Positions 17,319 through 26,078 of a DNA stretch of 64,000 nucleotides are shown here, one piece after another. The translations under genes were made by a program, and so were the position numbers. Source of the DNA: an uncultured Woeseiaceae bacterium (GTDB lineage: Bacteria; Pseudomonadota; Gammaproteobacteria; Steroidobacterales; Woeseiaceae); contig CALZMQ010000002.1 of assembly GCA_945788625.1 (NCBI GenBank), positions 1 to 64,000 of the forward strand, read 5' to 3'. Numbering within the stretch: the first letter of the stretch is position 1; every line of letters begins with the position of its first letter. The notes under the pieces were generated by a model, which did no database searches, had not been told where the DNA came from, and worked only from the letters and a program-made list of their open reading frames with translations.

Positions 17319-19088
17319 TCAATCGCAGACGAAGCCCTCGTCAGATGGGTGGCACAGGTCGGGCCAGCCCCGAACCTTCCAATAATCGAGCATGCCAGCT
17401 TTGGTTACCTCGGCTTGGAAGGATGGCAACTGTCTTATTGGACTGGCCAATGGGCACCAAAGCATCAGGAACCAGTCCCCTTCCAGGTTACTTAGGTATG
17501 CCTCATACTGACGAAGCAACAAGAGAGCCTGCCCCAGTTCACGCACCGGCTCAGCTTCCGGACCAAGAGCGTCGAGATACTCGAGTGTCGACGAGATCAT
17601 TTCCGGTCGTTTTGAAGCCTCGACCACCATGGTGACCATCTCAGAGTCATGCCCAAGCGCTTCAAGGCCGGCAGTCCAGGCTTTTGCGGCATCTGCAAGT
17701 CGTCCATTTCCAAGGTCCACCATAATGTCCGAGGTAAAAAAATAATTGAGACCCAGCTCACGGGCGATAGCTGAATATTTCTTCGCCTCTGTATCTTTAT
17801 CCAACAGGGCGAGTACAAGGCCCAAGTTGCCGTTGGATACCGCGCTAATCGGGTTCAGGCGCTGCGCCGCTCTCGCCTGAATAAGGGCTTCTTCGAGATA
17901 ACCTAACCACATAAGCTGGCGTGAGTACCAGCGTCGCACCTGGCTATCGTTAGGTGCGACGGCGACTGCGCGTTTGAAGTTTTCTTCGGCCAGCTGCCAC
18001 TCGTGTCTATACAACGCCCTGACCGCCAGTATTGCACGAGGACCCGATAGGTTTTCATCCAGGACGAGCGCTTGTACAGCAGTATGTTCAGCAAGATCTA
18101 ACAACGAATCAGATTCTTCAGCCGTAGTGGCGGTATATGCTTTTTGTAGAAAATAAAGAGTTGCCAGAAATCCTCGGCTCTCAGCATAAAGGGGGTCGAT
18201 TTCGAGAGACTCCTTAATTAGGCTGACGCTCCTTGCCAGCGATTCGGGTGTTCTCGCTTGTGCAATAGATCTGGCTCGAAGATAAAGATCGTAGGCTTCA
18301 AGATGTTCGGTTGGCTCTCGAGCTTTGGTTATCAACTCGTGCTCATTCGTCCCCAGGGCGATTTTCAGCGCCTGCACAATTCTTCCGGATATTTCATCCT
18401 GAATAACGAATATGTCTTTCAATTCGCGATCATAAGTTTCCGACCATAGATGCGTGTCGGAACGCGCTTCAATCAATTGCGCGGTGATCCGCACTTTGTT
18501 GCTACTCTTCCTGACTGAGCCCACAAGGATGTGGGTAACATTCAGCTTCTGCGCTATCGTTGAAATATCGATGTTTTGTCCCTTGAAAGCGAATGCCGAG
18601 CTGCGTGACGTGACCCGCAGTGCGGGAACCTTTGCCAGTAGATTCAACAGTTCTTCCGATAGACCGTCGGAGAAATACTCTTGCCCAGGATCATCACTCA
18701 TGTTCTCGAACGGCAAAACCGCGATGGATTGCTCAGGCAGATCGAGCACCCACCACTTATCGTAAGCGAACAGAATTACCGCGGCACACAACAGCGAGAT
18801 GACGAGGAAATCTAACCGTCGGCCAGTGACGCGGGTAATGGACTCGCCCCGTGCTACATCCTTCTCGAGACTGATGCCCTCCGGCGTCAGCTCATAGAAC
18901 CAAGAGAAGATCAGGGCAATTGGGAAGCCGACGGCGAGCAGCGCAAGAACGCTTGGTCCGATCCACTGGGGCAAGTTCGCGAGGCCGATAATTACTTCTG
19001 CCACCTGCATAATTAGCCAGGCCGCAACAATATACAGCGCCAACATGCGGAGCACATTCCGGCGCCTCAGTTCCGACACCAAGCCCAT
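17319..19088 (-). CDS. TolB-like/TPR membrane protein
   Basis: A 589-residue protein. The N-terminus has three hydrophobic helices at about 12-33, 43-63 and 92-112, and the opening SELRRRNVLRMLALYIVAAW is typical of this family. A FlgO/TolB-like N-terminal fold follows (QSIAVLPFENMSDDPGQEYF, then LRVTSRSSAFAFKG, then HILVGSVRKS, HLWSETYDR). Residues ~250-560 are TPR-type helices. Related proteins are often fused to adenylate cyclase or winged-helix domains, but no catalytic domain is present here. It is likely membrane-bound with a cytoplasmic scaffold. The IS3 element sits immediately after the stop codon. Confidence 0.85.
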   Translation of the reverse strand: MGLVSELRRRNVLRMLALYIVAAWLIMQVAEVIIGLANLPQWIGPSVLALLAVGFPIALIFSWFYELTPEGISLEKDVARGESITRVTGRRLDFLVISLLCAAVILFAYDKWWVLDLPEQSIAVLPFENMSDDPGQEYFSDGLSEELLNLLAKVPALRVTSRSSAFAFKGQNIDISTIAQKLNVTHILVGSVRKSSNKVRITAQLIEARSDTHLWSETYDRELKDIFVIQDEISGRIVQALKIALGTNEHELITKAREPTEHLEAYDLYLRARSIAQARTPESLARSVSLIKESLEIDPLYAESRGFLATLYFLQKAYTATTAEESDSLLDLAEHTAVQALVLDENLSGPRAILAVRALYRHEWQLAEENFKRAVAVAPNDSQVRRWYSRQLMWLGYLEEALIQARAAQRLNPISAVSNGNLGLVLALLDKDTEAKKYSAIARELGLNYFFTSDIMVDLGNGRLADAAKAWTAGLEALGHDSEMVTMVVEASKRPEMISSTLEYLDALGPEAEPVRELGQALLLLRQYEAYLSNLEGDWFLMLWCPLASPIRQLPSFQAEVTKAGMLDYWKVRGWPDLCHPSDEGFVCD

Positions 19089-19147
19089 ACAGCAATTTAT
19101 AGTCCAGTTCTACAAGTGCCTCAATACGGATCGACCGCAGAATCGCC

Positions 19148-19226
19148 AACGTCCGCTTTGGGTCAGTACCAGCCCCTGAGTATAACTCTTGGCGAGCGGC
19201 TGGAGTCGGCCCACAAGCAGACGCTC
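19148..19226. repeat. R2 repeat
   Basis: AACGTCCGCTTTGGGTCAGT, then ACCAGCCCCTGAGTATAAC, GAGCGGCTGGAGTCGGCCCA and CAAGCAGACGCTC. Same subtype as 15950-16030. It lies between the start of the TolB/TPR gene and the stop codon of the CPBP gene. Confidence 0.88.
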
Positions 19227-19243
19227 GATGGTGACCCTTCCTG

Positions 19244-19897
19244 TCAACTAAAGAAGTAAATCGCTTGAGACACGGTATCGACAAATCCGTGCCCGATCAT
19301 CAAGGGAATAAGAGCACGGCGCCCGCGAGTTAAGAAATATGCGCCTACAACGGCGCCAATCGTACCCGCCATAACCATGCCGCTGGCTCCTTGCGACACG
19401 TGGCCGGCACCGAACCAAATGGCCTGCGCAAGAACCGCCAGTGCCAGCGCCCATCGTCCCCCGCCGAATAAGGTTGTAAATTTGCTCAGCAAGAAGCCAC
19501 GGAAGAAGAGTTCTTCGCCTATCGCGGCACCGATCCAGACACCAAACACGATGTCGAGAAGAAAACCGGAAAGAGATTCCGGCTGCTGTGTGAGCACAGC
19601 GGATTGGGTCGGCGGGTAGCCAAGCGCTGTCGCAAGGCCAATCACCGTAAAACCGGTCACGAGCGTCAGTATCGAGAATTCCGTGGCTCTGCTAATTACA
19701 AAACGCGCGTCGCCGCCAACATGCAAACCAATGTCGCGCCAGGACTCCTTTCGTATCGCAAGCAGCATCGCACCCGCACCCACGGCTGCCAACATGGTCC
19801 AGAGGCCGGTATTCTCTACGCCGGCGAAGCGCAGCGACCAGACACTCCAGAACACGAGCGCCAAAATGGCTATGTCGACGAACGCAAGTCTTCGCAT
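19244..19897 (-). CDS. CPBP-family intramembrane glutamic endopeptidase
   Basis: A 217-residue membrane protein with six to eight hydrophobic helices. The CPBP/Abi (Rce1-like) signature motif EELFFRGF lies in GAAIGEELFFRGFLLSKF, followed by WFGAGHVSQGASG and LIPLMIGHGFVDT, which supply the two further conserved histidine positions. Family members act on CAAX-like or other peptides in the membrane, and some protect bacteriocin producers; the role here is unknown. It is the last unit of the R2-repeat block. The tspO-hemN-ctaA group lies just upstream on the same strand. Confidence 0.88.
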   Translation of the reverse strand: MRRLAFVDIAILALVFWSVWSLRFAGVENTGLWTMLAAVGAGAMLLAIRKESWRDIGLHVGGDARFVISRATEFSILTLVTGFTVIGLATALGYPPTQSAVLTQQPESLSGFLLDIVFGVWIGAAIGEELFFRGFLLSKFTTLFGGGRWALALAVLAQAIWFGAGHVSQGASGMVMAGTIGAVVGAYFLTRGRRALIPLMIGHGFVDTVSQAIYFFS

Positions 19898-20004
19898 TGT
19901 TTATACCTGTCGATCGATGGAAGCGATCGACCTGACGACCCTGTCAGTATGAAGAAATGATCTAGCTGCATCCGGCCTGAAATCTGGCTTTACTCGCTCA
20001 ATGA

Positions 20005-20502
20005 TTATCCGAAGGTTTGCGGGTTGAGCTGCCAGAGCGCGTAGTTGAGGGCAGCCGCAAAGCTGACCCACAGCAGGTAAGGCACAAGTAATACGCCCGC
20101 GAGCGGCCGCACGCGCCAAAAAGCAAGCAGTGTGGCGACGATTAGAACCCAGAGTACTACGACCTCAACAAACGCCAAAGCGCCTAGCTTCCAGGCGAAG
20201 AAGAGCCAACTCCATGACGCATTCACCGCGAGCTGGACGACAAACAACGCGAGTGGGATTCGATTGGCGCGGAGGCTCCCTGTGCGCCAGACCAGCCATG
20301 CAGCGATCGCCATCAGTGCATACAGAACGGTCCAGACCGGTCCGAATAACCAGGGCGGCGGCGCCCACGCAGGCTGGACCAGCTCACCGTAGAAGGACTT
20401 GGCCTCTATTGACGCCACTGCTCCAATTGCCGAAGCGGCGAAGGCCACAATGAGCCAGCCGACCAACCCGAGAATGTCTCTCTGCTTTGAATGTGGCGTC
20501 AT
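20005..20502 (-). CDS. tspO: TspO/MBR family protein
   Basis: The start MTPHSKQRDILGLVG gives 165 residues with five transmembrane helices, the usual TspO length; the longer frame upstream overlaps hemN and lacks family similarity. Landmarks are SFYGELVQPAWAPPPWLFGP near the first loop, WTVLYALMAIAAWLVWR and ALNYALWQLNPQ at the end. TspO binds porphyrins and related tetrapyrroles and often acts in oxidative stress or tetrapyrrole disposal. It lies 40 bases downstream of hemN on the same strand, so co-expression with heme synthesis is likely. Confidence 0.92.
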   Translation of the reverse strand: MTPHSKQRDILGLVGWLIVAFAASAIGAVASIEAKSFYGELVQPAWAPPPWLFGPVWTVLYALMAIAAWLVWRTGSLRANRIPLALFVVQLAVNASWSWLFFAWKLGALAFVEVVVLWVLIVATLLAFWRVRPLAGVLLVPYLLWVSFAAALNYALWQLNPQTFG

Positions 20503-20542
20503 ACTAAACGCACCATCGCGCCTGCGATATTCAACGGCGGCT

Positions 20543-21955
20543 TCAGATCGCTTTCGAGAATCGGTTGTCGTTCTCGGACTGGTCGATGTAGCGGTCGAAG
20601 ACCATTGCGATACTGCGGAGCAGCAGGCGTCCTTTCGCCGTGATGACGACACCGGTGTCGTCCAGTTCGATCAGATCGTCAGTGACCAGCGGTTTGAGTC
20701 GCTCGATCTCGTTCGCGAAGTAACTGCGGAAGTCGATATCGTGCGCGGCGCTGAAGTCGTCGAACGACAAGCTGTCGTAACACATTAACGCCTGGATAAC
20801 GTCGGCCCGCAGCAGGTCATCGTCATCGACGAGAATGCCTTTCTTGATAGGGAGTTCGCCGCTTTCGATGATGTCTTCGTACTCCATCGTCGTTATCGCG
20901 TTTTGTGCATACATGTTGCCGATGTTGCCGATACCGCTTACGCCGAGCGAAATCAGGTCGCACTGCCTGTGCGTGGAGTAGCCCTGGAAATTCCGTTGCA
21001 GCGTTCCGTTCCTGCGTGCATGTACGAGCTCGTCGTCGGGCAGGGCGAAATGATCCATGCCGATGTATACGTAGCCTTCGGCACACAGCTTGTCGATCGT
21101 GTGATGCAGCAGCTCCAGCTTGGTCTCGGGCAGCGGTATGTCTTCGGCATTGATCATGCGCTGGCCCTTGAAGCGCTGTGGCAAGTGGGCGTAGTTGTAC
21201 ACGGCGAGCCTGTCGGGCTTCATGTCGATGACGAGGTCGAGTGTCGTGTTGAAGCTCTCGACGGTCTGGTGCGGCAGGCCGTAGATGAGGTCGAACGAGA
21301 TCGACCCGAACCCCGAGTCGATGGCACTTTCGACCAGGTCACGGACTTCGTCCGGCGTCTGCGCCCGATTGACCGCTTTCTGTACGTCGGGATCGAAGTC
21401 CTGGATGCCGAGGCTCAGCCGGTTGAAGCCGAGCTCGGCAAGATGCCGGATGCGACCCGCGTCGACCGTGCGCGGGTCGACTTCGATGGAAAACTCGCGC
21501 GCGTCGCTGTCGTCGAAGTTGAATGCCTCGCGCAAGCGGTCCATCAGCCCGGCGAGCTGGTCGCGATCGAGATAGGTCGGCGTGCCGCCGCCGAAATGCA
21601 ATTGCTCGATCTTGCGGCTGCGGTCGAACAGCGCCGACTGCATTTCGATCTCGCGGTTCAGCATCTCCATGTAGCGAGCCACGCGAGCCTTGTTGTGCGT
21701 GACGATCTTGTTGCATCCGCAGTAGTAACAGAGCGAATGACAGAACGGGATGTGCACGTACAGGGACAGGGGTACCGCGAGCGCATTGCTGGCCTCGGCC
21801 TGCGCCCGGTAGTCGGCGGCTGTGAGGCTGTCGCTGAACTGCAGCGCCGTGGGGTAGGACGTGTAACGCGGTCCGCGACCGCCGTAGCGGACGATCAGAT
21901 CCGTGTCGAAGCAGACGCCCGAATGGCCTGTGGCCTTAGTGTTATCCGTACTCAT
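20543..21955 (-). CDS. hemN: Oxygen-independent coproporphyrinogen III oxidase
   Basis: A 470-residue radical SAM enzyme, matching HemN length. The [4Fe-4S] cluster motif is in HIPFCHSLCYYCGCNKIVTH (CxxxCxxC plus the extra HemN cysteine). RYTSYPTALQF at the N-terminus, FGGGTPTYL, and SLGIQDFDPDVQKAVNRAQ are further family marks. It turns coproporphyrinogen III into protoporphyrinogen IX without oxygen. A helical HemN_C domain ends the protein. It sits between ctaA and tspO on the same strand, which indicates a small heme operon used under low oxygen. Confidence 0.96.
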   Translation of the reverse strand: MSTDNTKATGHSGVCFDTDLIVRYGGRGPRYTSYPTALQFSDSLTAADYRAQAEASNALAVPLSLYVHIPFCHSLCYYCGCNKIVTHNKARVARYMEMLNREIEMQSALFDRSRKIEQLHFGGGTPTYLDRDQLAGLMDRLREAFNFDDSDAREFSIEVDPRTVDAGRIRHLAELGFNRLSLGIQDFDPDVQKAVNRAQTPDEVRDLVESAIDSGFGSISFDLIYGLPHQTVESFNTTLDLVIDMKPDRLAVYNYAHLPQRFKGQRMINAEDIPLPETKLELLHHTIDKLCAEGYVYIGMDHFALPDDELVHARRNGTLQRNFQGYSTHRQCDLISLGVSGIGNIGNMYAQNAITTMEYEDIIESGELPIKKGILVDDDDLLRADVIQALMCYDSLSFDDFSAAHDIDFRSYFANEIERLKPLVTDDLIELDDTGVVITAKGRLLLRSIAMVFDRYIDQSENDNRFSKAI

Positions 21956-22027
21956 GGCTCCAAATGGTCCCCGAATTTACCGCCTGCGCCCATGGGTATT
22001 TGCCGAAACCGCGCTGCGGCAAGGCGC

Positions 22028-23062
22028 TCAGGCGCGCCGCAAGGCATGCACGACATAGAGTACTACCGTAAACAGCAGCATTGCGACCCCCTGGTGCGCT
22101 GCCCCCAGTGCGACCGGCACGGCCAGAAGCAGGGTCGCGATGCCAAGTGCAACCTGCAGGACCGCGGTGTGCAACAAGGCGTTTACGGCAGGGCGGGCGC
22201 GTGCCGGCAAACTGGCTTTTCGTGCCCTGAGCCAGTAGATGAAAATGACGACGAATGTCATTATCGCCAGCCAGCGATGGTCGAACTGCACCGTTGTCAT
22301 GTTGTCGAAGAAGTTCCTCCAGAACGGCTCGAGCGCCATGATGCCCGGCGGCAGCCAGTAATCGCCCATCATCGGGAACGTGTTGTAGATCTTGCCCGCC
22401 TTGAGTCCGGCCACGAACCCGCCCGAGATGATAGTCACGGAAATCAGCACGGCCAGTCCCAGCGTTCTTCCGTACCACGGGTGCTTGCTGGCCTCCGGGG
22501 CCGCGGGGAACAACAGCGACATCGCCACCCAGAACATGTAGGCGTAGATCAGGAAGGCGGCGACCAGGTGCGCGGTGAGCCGGTACTGGCTGACGTGCGG
22601 CACGTCGACCAGGCCGCTCTTGACCATGTACCAGCCGAGCAGCCCCTGTAAACCACCGAGCACGAACATGGACAGGTATTTCGCCCATTCCTGCTTCTGG
22701 ATGTAGCCCTTGACGAAGAACACGATGAACGGGACCAGGAACACGATGCCGATTGTCCGCCCGAGCAGGCGGTGCAGGTACTCCAGCCAGAAAATTCCCT
22801 TGAACGCATTAACGTCCATGTGCGCGTTCACTTTCTGGAACTCGGGCGATTGCTGGTATAGCTCGAACACCCGTTGCCACTCCGCATCGCCAATCGGCGG
22901 CAATACGCCGAGCAGCGGTCGCCAGTCCACCATCGAAAGCCCGGATCCCGTCAGCCGCGTGACGCCTCCCAGCACGACCATTACAAAGACCAGTCCGCAA
23001 CAGATCAGCAACCAGGTCGCGACCGCGCGGTTTGCTGCCTGTCTTTCTTTTATATCGCCCAT
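22028..23062 (-). CDS. ctaA: Heme A synthase (COX15/CtaA family)
   Basis: Start MGDIKERQAANRAVA (344 residues); the frame extends 17 codons further with no family similarity. There are eight transmembrane helices, with conserved heme-ligand histidines in WLEYLHRLLGRTIG, SQYRLTAHLVAAF, FDHRWLAIMTF and AAHQGVAMLLF. The opening VMVVLGGVTRLTGSGLSM is the family signature. It oxidises heme O to heme A in the inner membrane for cytochrome c oxidase. It heads a minus-strand group with hemN 72 bases downstream, and is divergent from lldD. Confidence 0.96.
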   Translation of the reverse strand: MGDIKERQAANRAVATWLLICCGLVFVMVVLGGVTRLTGSGLSMVDWRPLLGVLPPIGDAEWQRVFELYQQSPEFQKVNAHMDVNAFKGIFWLEYLHRLLGRTIGIVFLVPFIVFFVKGYIQKQEWAKYLSMFVLGGLQGLLGWYMVKSGLVDVPHVSQYRLTAHLVAAFLIYAYMFWVAMSLLFPAAPEASKHPWYGRTLGLAVLISVTIISGGFVAGLKAGKIYNTFPMMGDYWLPPGIMALEPFWRNFFDNMTTVQFDHRWLAIMTFVVIFIYWLRARKASLPARARPAVNALLHTAVLQVALGIATLLLAVPVALGAAHQGVAMLLFTVVLYVVHALRRA

Positions 23063-23157
23063 TGTTGGAGACGCTGTGTTCGAGTGATTGGCGGAAACTA
23101 CAGGCGATAGCACGCCCGCGTCAATGCAAGCGCAACTATCCGTGATAATCTGCCGCG

Positions 23158-24306
23158 ATGGGATTCAAAGACTGCAATAACATCATGGATTTTCGCCGTA
23201 TCGCGCGGCGTAAACTCCCCGCCCCGGTGTTTCATTACATCGACGGCGGTGCCGATGACGAGTGGACGCTCGGTCGCAACACCAGCGCTTTCGACGACTA
23301 CGAACTGCTGCCGTCGCAACTCTCCGACGTCAGCAGTATCAAGCTCAGGACAAGCCTGTTCGGGCAGGACGTCGATTGGCCCGTGATGATTGCGCCGACC
23401 GGTGCCTCGAAGCTCTTCCATCGCGATGGCGAGCCGGCCGTCGTCCGCGCCGCCGACAAATTCGGCATGATCTACAGCCTGTCGACGCTTGGTACGACCA
23501 CCATCGAAGACGCGGCGGATGCCGGTACATGCCCGAAGATGTTCCAGATCTACGTGTTCAAGGACCGAGGCCTTACGCAGGATTTCATCGACCGAAGCCG
23601 GGAGAAGAATTACGTGGCATTGTGCCTGACCGTGGATACGCCGCTGGCCGGGAATCGCGAACGCGATCTTATCTACGGGATGTCGGCCCCACCCAGGTTC
23701 AAATGGCGCAGCGCGATCAGTTATGCACGACATCCGGGGTGGCTGTATCGCGCCCTGGTCCGAAAAGACCTCGACCTCGTGAACATCACGAGCAGCGATG
23801 CCGGCGCCAAGATCGACAGCGGCGTCGTGGAATACATCAACGAACAGTTCGATCGATCGCTGACCTGGAATGATGTCGAGTGGCTGGCCAGTCGCTGGGA
23901 CGGCCCGCTGGTCATCAAAGGGGTCCAGACCGTCGACGACTGCCGCAAGGCGGCGAACTCCGGGGCCACGGCCGTCATGCTCTCGAACCATGGCGGCCGG
24001 CAGCTCGAATCGGCGCCGGCGCCCGTCGATTGCATCGCGCGCGTGGCCGATGCCCTGCACGACAGGCTCGAAATAATCTGCGACGGTGGCATCCGACGTG
24101 GCACGCACGTCGTCAAGGCACTGGCGCTGGGCGCGAACGCCTGCAGTATCGGCCGTGGTTACCTGTACCCACTGGCGGCGGGCGGGCAGGCCGGCGTCGA
24201 ACGCGGTCTCGAGCTGCTGCGCGCCGAGGTTGACCGAACGATGGCATTGCTCGGTTGCAACGATGTCAAAAAACTGGGCACAGGCTACGTACAGCAACGC
24301 GTCTAG
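23158..24306 (+). CDS. lldD: FMN-dependent L-lactate dehydrogenase / alpha-hydroxy-acid oxidase
   Basis: A 382-residue protein, the usual length for this family. FMN-binding and catalytic motifs include FHYIDGGADDEWTL, MIAPTGASKLFHRDGE, SLSTLGTTTIEDAA, LTVDTPLAGNRERD, LVIKGVQTVDD and the catalytic SNHGGRQLES (His base and Arg). DGGIRRGTHVVKALALGA binds the phosphate. The likely reaction is L-lactate to pyruvate, with electrons passed to the respiratory chain. Close relatives act on other 2-hydroxy acids, so the exact substrate is inferred. Divergent from ctaA, with only 95 bases between the starts. Confidence 0.92.
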   Translation: MGFKDCNNIMDFRRIARRKLPAPVFHYIDGGADDEWTLGRNTSAFDDYELLPSQLSDVSSIKLRTSLFGQDVDWPVMIAPTGASKLFHRDGEPAVVRAADKFGMIYSLSTLGTTTIEDAADAGTCPKMFQIYVFKDRGLTQDFIDRSREKNYVALCLTVDTPLAGNRERDLIYGMSAPPRFKWRSAISYARHPGWLYRALVRKDLDLVNITSSDAGAKIDSGVVEYINEQFDRSLTWNDVEWLASRWDGPLVIKGVQTVDDCRKAANSGATAVMLSNHGGRQLESAPAPVDCIARVADALHDRLEIICDGGIRRGTHVVKALALGANACSIGRGYLYPLAAGGQAGVERGLELLRAEVDRTMALLGCNDVKKLGTGYVQQRV

Positions 24307-24580
24307 CCAAAATGTTTCCGTGGTAATCAATGCCCAAATTGCGCAATCGCGGCGAAATTTTTCCTGCGGATCGGCCGGTTGGTATGCGACAACTCGGCCG
24401 CGATAGTCGCGAAAATCCCTAAATTTACAGACTTATTCGCGCCACGCGCCATTTGGCGTTTTCGGCCCATGGCGATTCGCGGGCATTGAATTGCAATAGC
24501 GGGTACTATTTTCCCAGCTGCGACCGCTACGGCGTGGCGCCAGGGCCGTCAAGAGACGGAGTGTTCAGAAAGAGGTAGTT

Positions 24581-24793
24581 ATGTCAGGCGAAAGAGTTAC
24601 GGGAACCGTCAAGTGGTTCAACGACGATAAGGGATTTGGCTTCATCGAGCGTGAAGGTGGACAGGATGTTTTCGTACACCATACGGCGATCCAAATGGAA
24701 GGTTTCAAGACCCTGAAAGAAGGACAAAAAGTCACGATGGAAGTGACACAGGGGCAGAAAGGACCACAGGCCGAAAACGTAATGGCCGATTAG
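24581..24793 (+). CDS. Cold-shock family protein (CspA-like)
   Basis: A 70-residue single CSD protein. The nucleic acid-binding motifs RNP1 (KGFGFIE) and RNP2 (VFVHH) are intact, with the start [11 protein letters not shown] and end [10 protein letters not shown]. It binds RNA/ssDNA as a chaperone in the cytoplasm. The gene stands alone with 274 bases upstream, in which I see no gene; a long 5' leader, as in cspA, is possible but I cannot fold it reliably. An AGAAAGAGGT ribosome site (24565-24574) precedes the start. Two hairpins follow downstream. Whether it is cold-induced cannot be told from sequence. Confidence 0.96.
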   Translation: MSGERVTGTVKWFNDDKGFGFIEREGGQDVFVHHTAIQMEGFKTLKEGQKVTMEVTQGQKGPQAENVMAD

Positions 24794-24843
24794 GTCGTCA
24801 TTACAAGCCAGGGCCCGGTCGTCGATGTTGAAATTCCGGGTCC

Positions 24844-24942
24844 GTCGCTGAATTCGTTCAGCGACAAGAAAAACGACAACGATCAGACGAACCGATAGAA
24901 CGTTCGGTCCGATGTTGTAACGCCAGGTGCCCGGTACCTGGC
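24844..24942. other. Two strong hairpins downstream of the cold-shock gene
   Basis: 24844-24865 is a perfect nine-base stem (GTCGCTGAA/TTCAGCGAC) with a TTCG tetraloop, a very stable RNA hairpin. 24922-24942 is a perfect seven-base stem (GCCAGGT/ACCTGGC). Neither is followed by a T run, so neither is a classical terminator. They may act as mRNA 3' stabilisers or as a leader for the next gene. Confidence 0.6.
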
Positions 24943-24999
24943 AGCCCGCGTGCACGCGCGGCAAATCAAAACCAATGCGAACAACAAGAAGACGAAGCG

Positions 25000-25383
25000 G
25001 TGAAACTTAGAATTCGCGACAATTCCATTCGATTGCGTCTTACACGTGGCGAGGTCGAGCTGCTCAAGACCAACGGTATCGTGTCTGCGAAAACCGTTTT
25101 TCCCGGGGGCAGGGAATTTCAGTACCAGGTCGAGGCCAGTCCGGCGATCGTCAACCCCACGGCGTTCTTTTCCGAAAACACTATTACCGTTCGCTTGCCG
25201 GAAACTGCAGTACTGGCATGGGCAACGACCGAGCAGGTGTCGCTGCCTGGCGAGCAGGTGCTGGACGATGGCGCCAAACTGAACGTTCTGGTCGAAAAGG
25301 ACTTTGCCTGCGTCGCACCCCGGGAAGGCGAGGACGAGTCGGACATGTTTCCGCATCCCAATGCGGCCACTGGGAACTGCTAG
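25000..25383 (+). CDS. DUF7009-like conserved hypothetical protein
   Basis: A 127-residue cytosolic protein opening MKLRIRDNSIRLRLTRGEVE, a typical start of a small conserved family that I recall as DUF7009. The first half predicts a beta-rich, strand-turn pattern (GREFQYQVEAS, NTITVRLPET), and the C-terminal part carries two cysteines (DFACVAPRE and the final ATGNC). Function unknown. The stop codon is two bases before the GTG start of the DUF2461 gene, so the two are likely co-transcribed. Confidence 0.78.
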   Translation: MKLRIRDNSIRLRLTRGEVELLKTNGIVSAKTVFPGGREFQYQVEASPAIVNPTAFFSENTITVRLPETAVLAWATTEQVSLPGEQVLDDGAKLNVLVEKDFACVAPREGEDESDMFPHPNAATGNC

Positions 25384-25385
25384 CC

Positions 25386-26078
25386 GTGGCGTCCCGGTAT
25401 GCGAAATTCGGCCCGGACACGATCGGGTTCCTCGAGGAACTGGCCGCAAACAATAACCGTGAGTGGTTTAAGGAAAACAAGAGCCGTTACGAGAGCGATG
25501 TCCTGGACGTTGCGTTGCATTTCATCCAGTCCATGCAGGACCCGCTCGCCAAAATCGCGCCACGCTTCGTCGCCATGCCGACGCGTATGGGCGGCTCGTT
25601 GATGCGCGTCTATCGCGATACGCGCTTTTCGAAGAACAAGACCCCCTACAAGACCAATATCGGCATCCAGTTTCGTCATGAGCAGGCGAAGGACATGCAT
25701 GCGCCGGGCTATTACCTGCATATAGATCCTGAGCAGGTGTTCATCGGCATCGGCATGTGGCGGCCCGATTCCGATCCCTTGCGCGGCATTCGGGAACGAA
25801 TCACGGCGAAGCCGGCGGAATGGAAGCGCGTGATAAGCGAGCCGGCTTTCAAGCGACAATTCCAGCTTGGGGGCGAGTCGCTCACGCGTCCGCCGCGAGG
25901 CTTCGACAAGGACCACGAGTGCATCGACGACATTCGCCGCAAGAGCTTTATCGCCGTTAAAGACATGGAGGTTGCGGCCTGCCTGAAACCGCAGTTTCAG
26001 CGCTCGGTAGAAGCATCGTTTAAAGCGGCGGAGCCATTCATGCGGTTCCTGTGCAAGGCGGTGGGCGTCAGGTTTTGA
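25386..26078 (+). CDS. DUF2461 domain protein
   Basis: A GTG start at 25386 gives 230 residues and begins ASRYAKFGPDTIGFLEELAA; the frame is open further upstream, but that part overlaps the DUF7009-like gene and lacks similarity. DUF2461 landmarks are NNREWFKENKSRYE, MRVYRDTRFSKNKTPYKTNI, GYYLHIDPEQVFIGIGMW, LTRPPRGFDKDHE and RKSFIAVKDM. It is a single-domain, probably soluble protein of unknown function, widespread in bacteria. It ends in an 11-base convergent overlap with the peroxiredoxin gene on the other strand. Confidence 0.9.
   Translation: MASRYAKFGPDTIGFLEELAANNNREWFKENKSRYESDVLDVALHFIQSMQDPLAKIAPRFVAMPTRMGGSLMRVYRDTRFSKNKTPYKTNIGIQFRHEQAKDMHAPGYYLHIDPEQVFIGIGMWRPDSDPLRGIRERITAKPAEWKRVISEPAFKRQFQLGGESLTRPPRGFDKDHECIDDIRRKSFIAVKDMEVAACLKPQFQRSVEASFKAAEPFMRFLCKAVGVRF

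Noticed and set aside
24307..24580. A possible RNA gene upstream of the cold-shock gene
   Set aside because: No recognisable structured RNA or promoter could be supported by eye; it may simply be a 5' leader.
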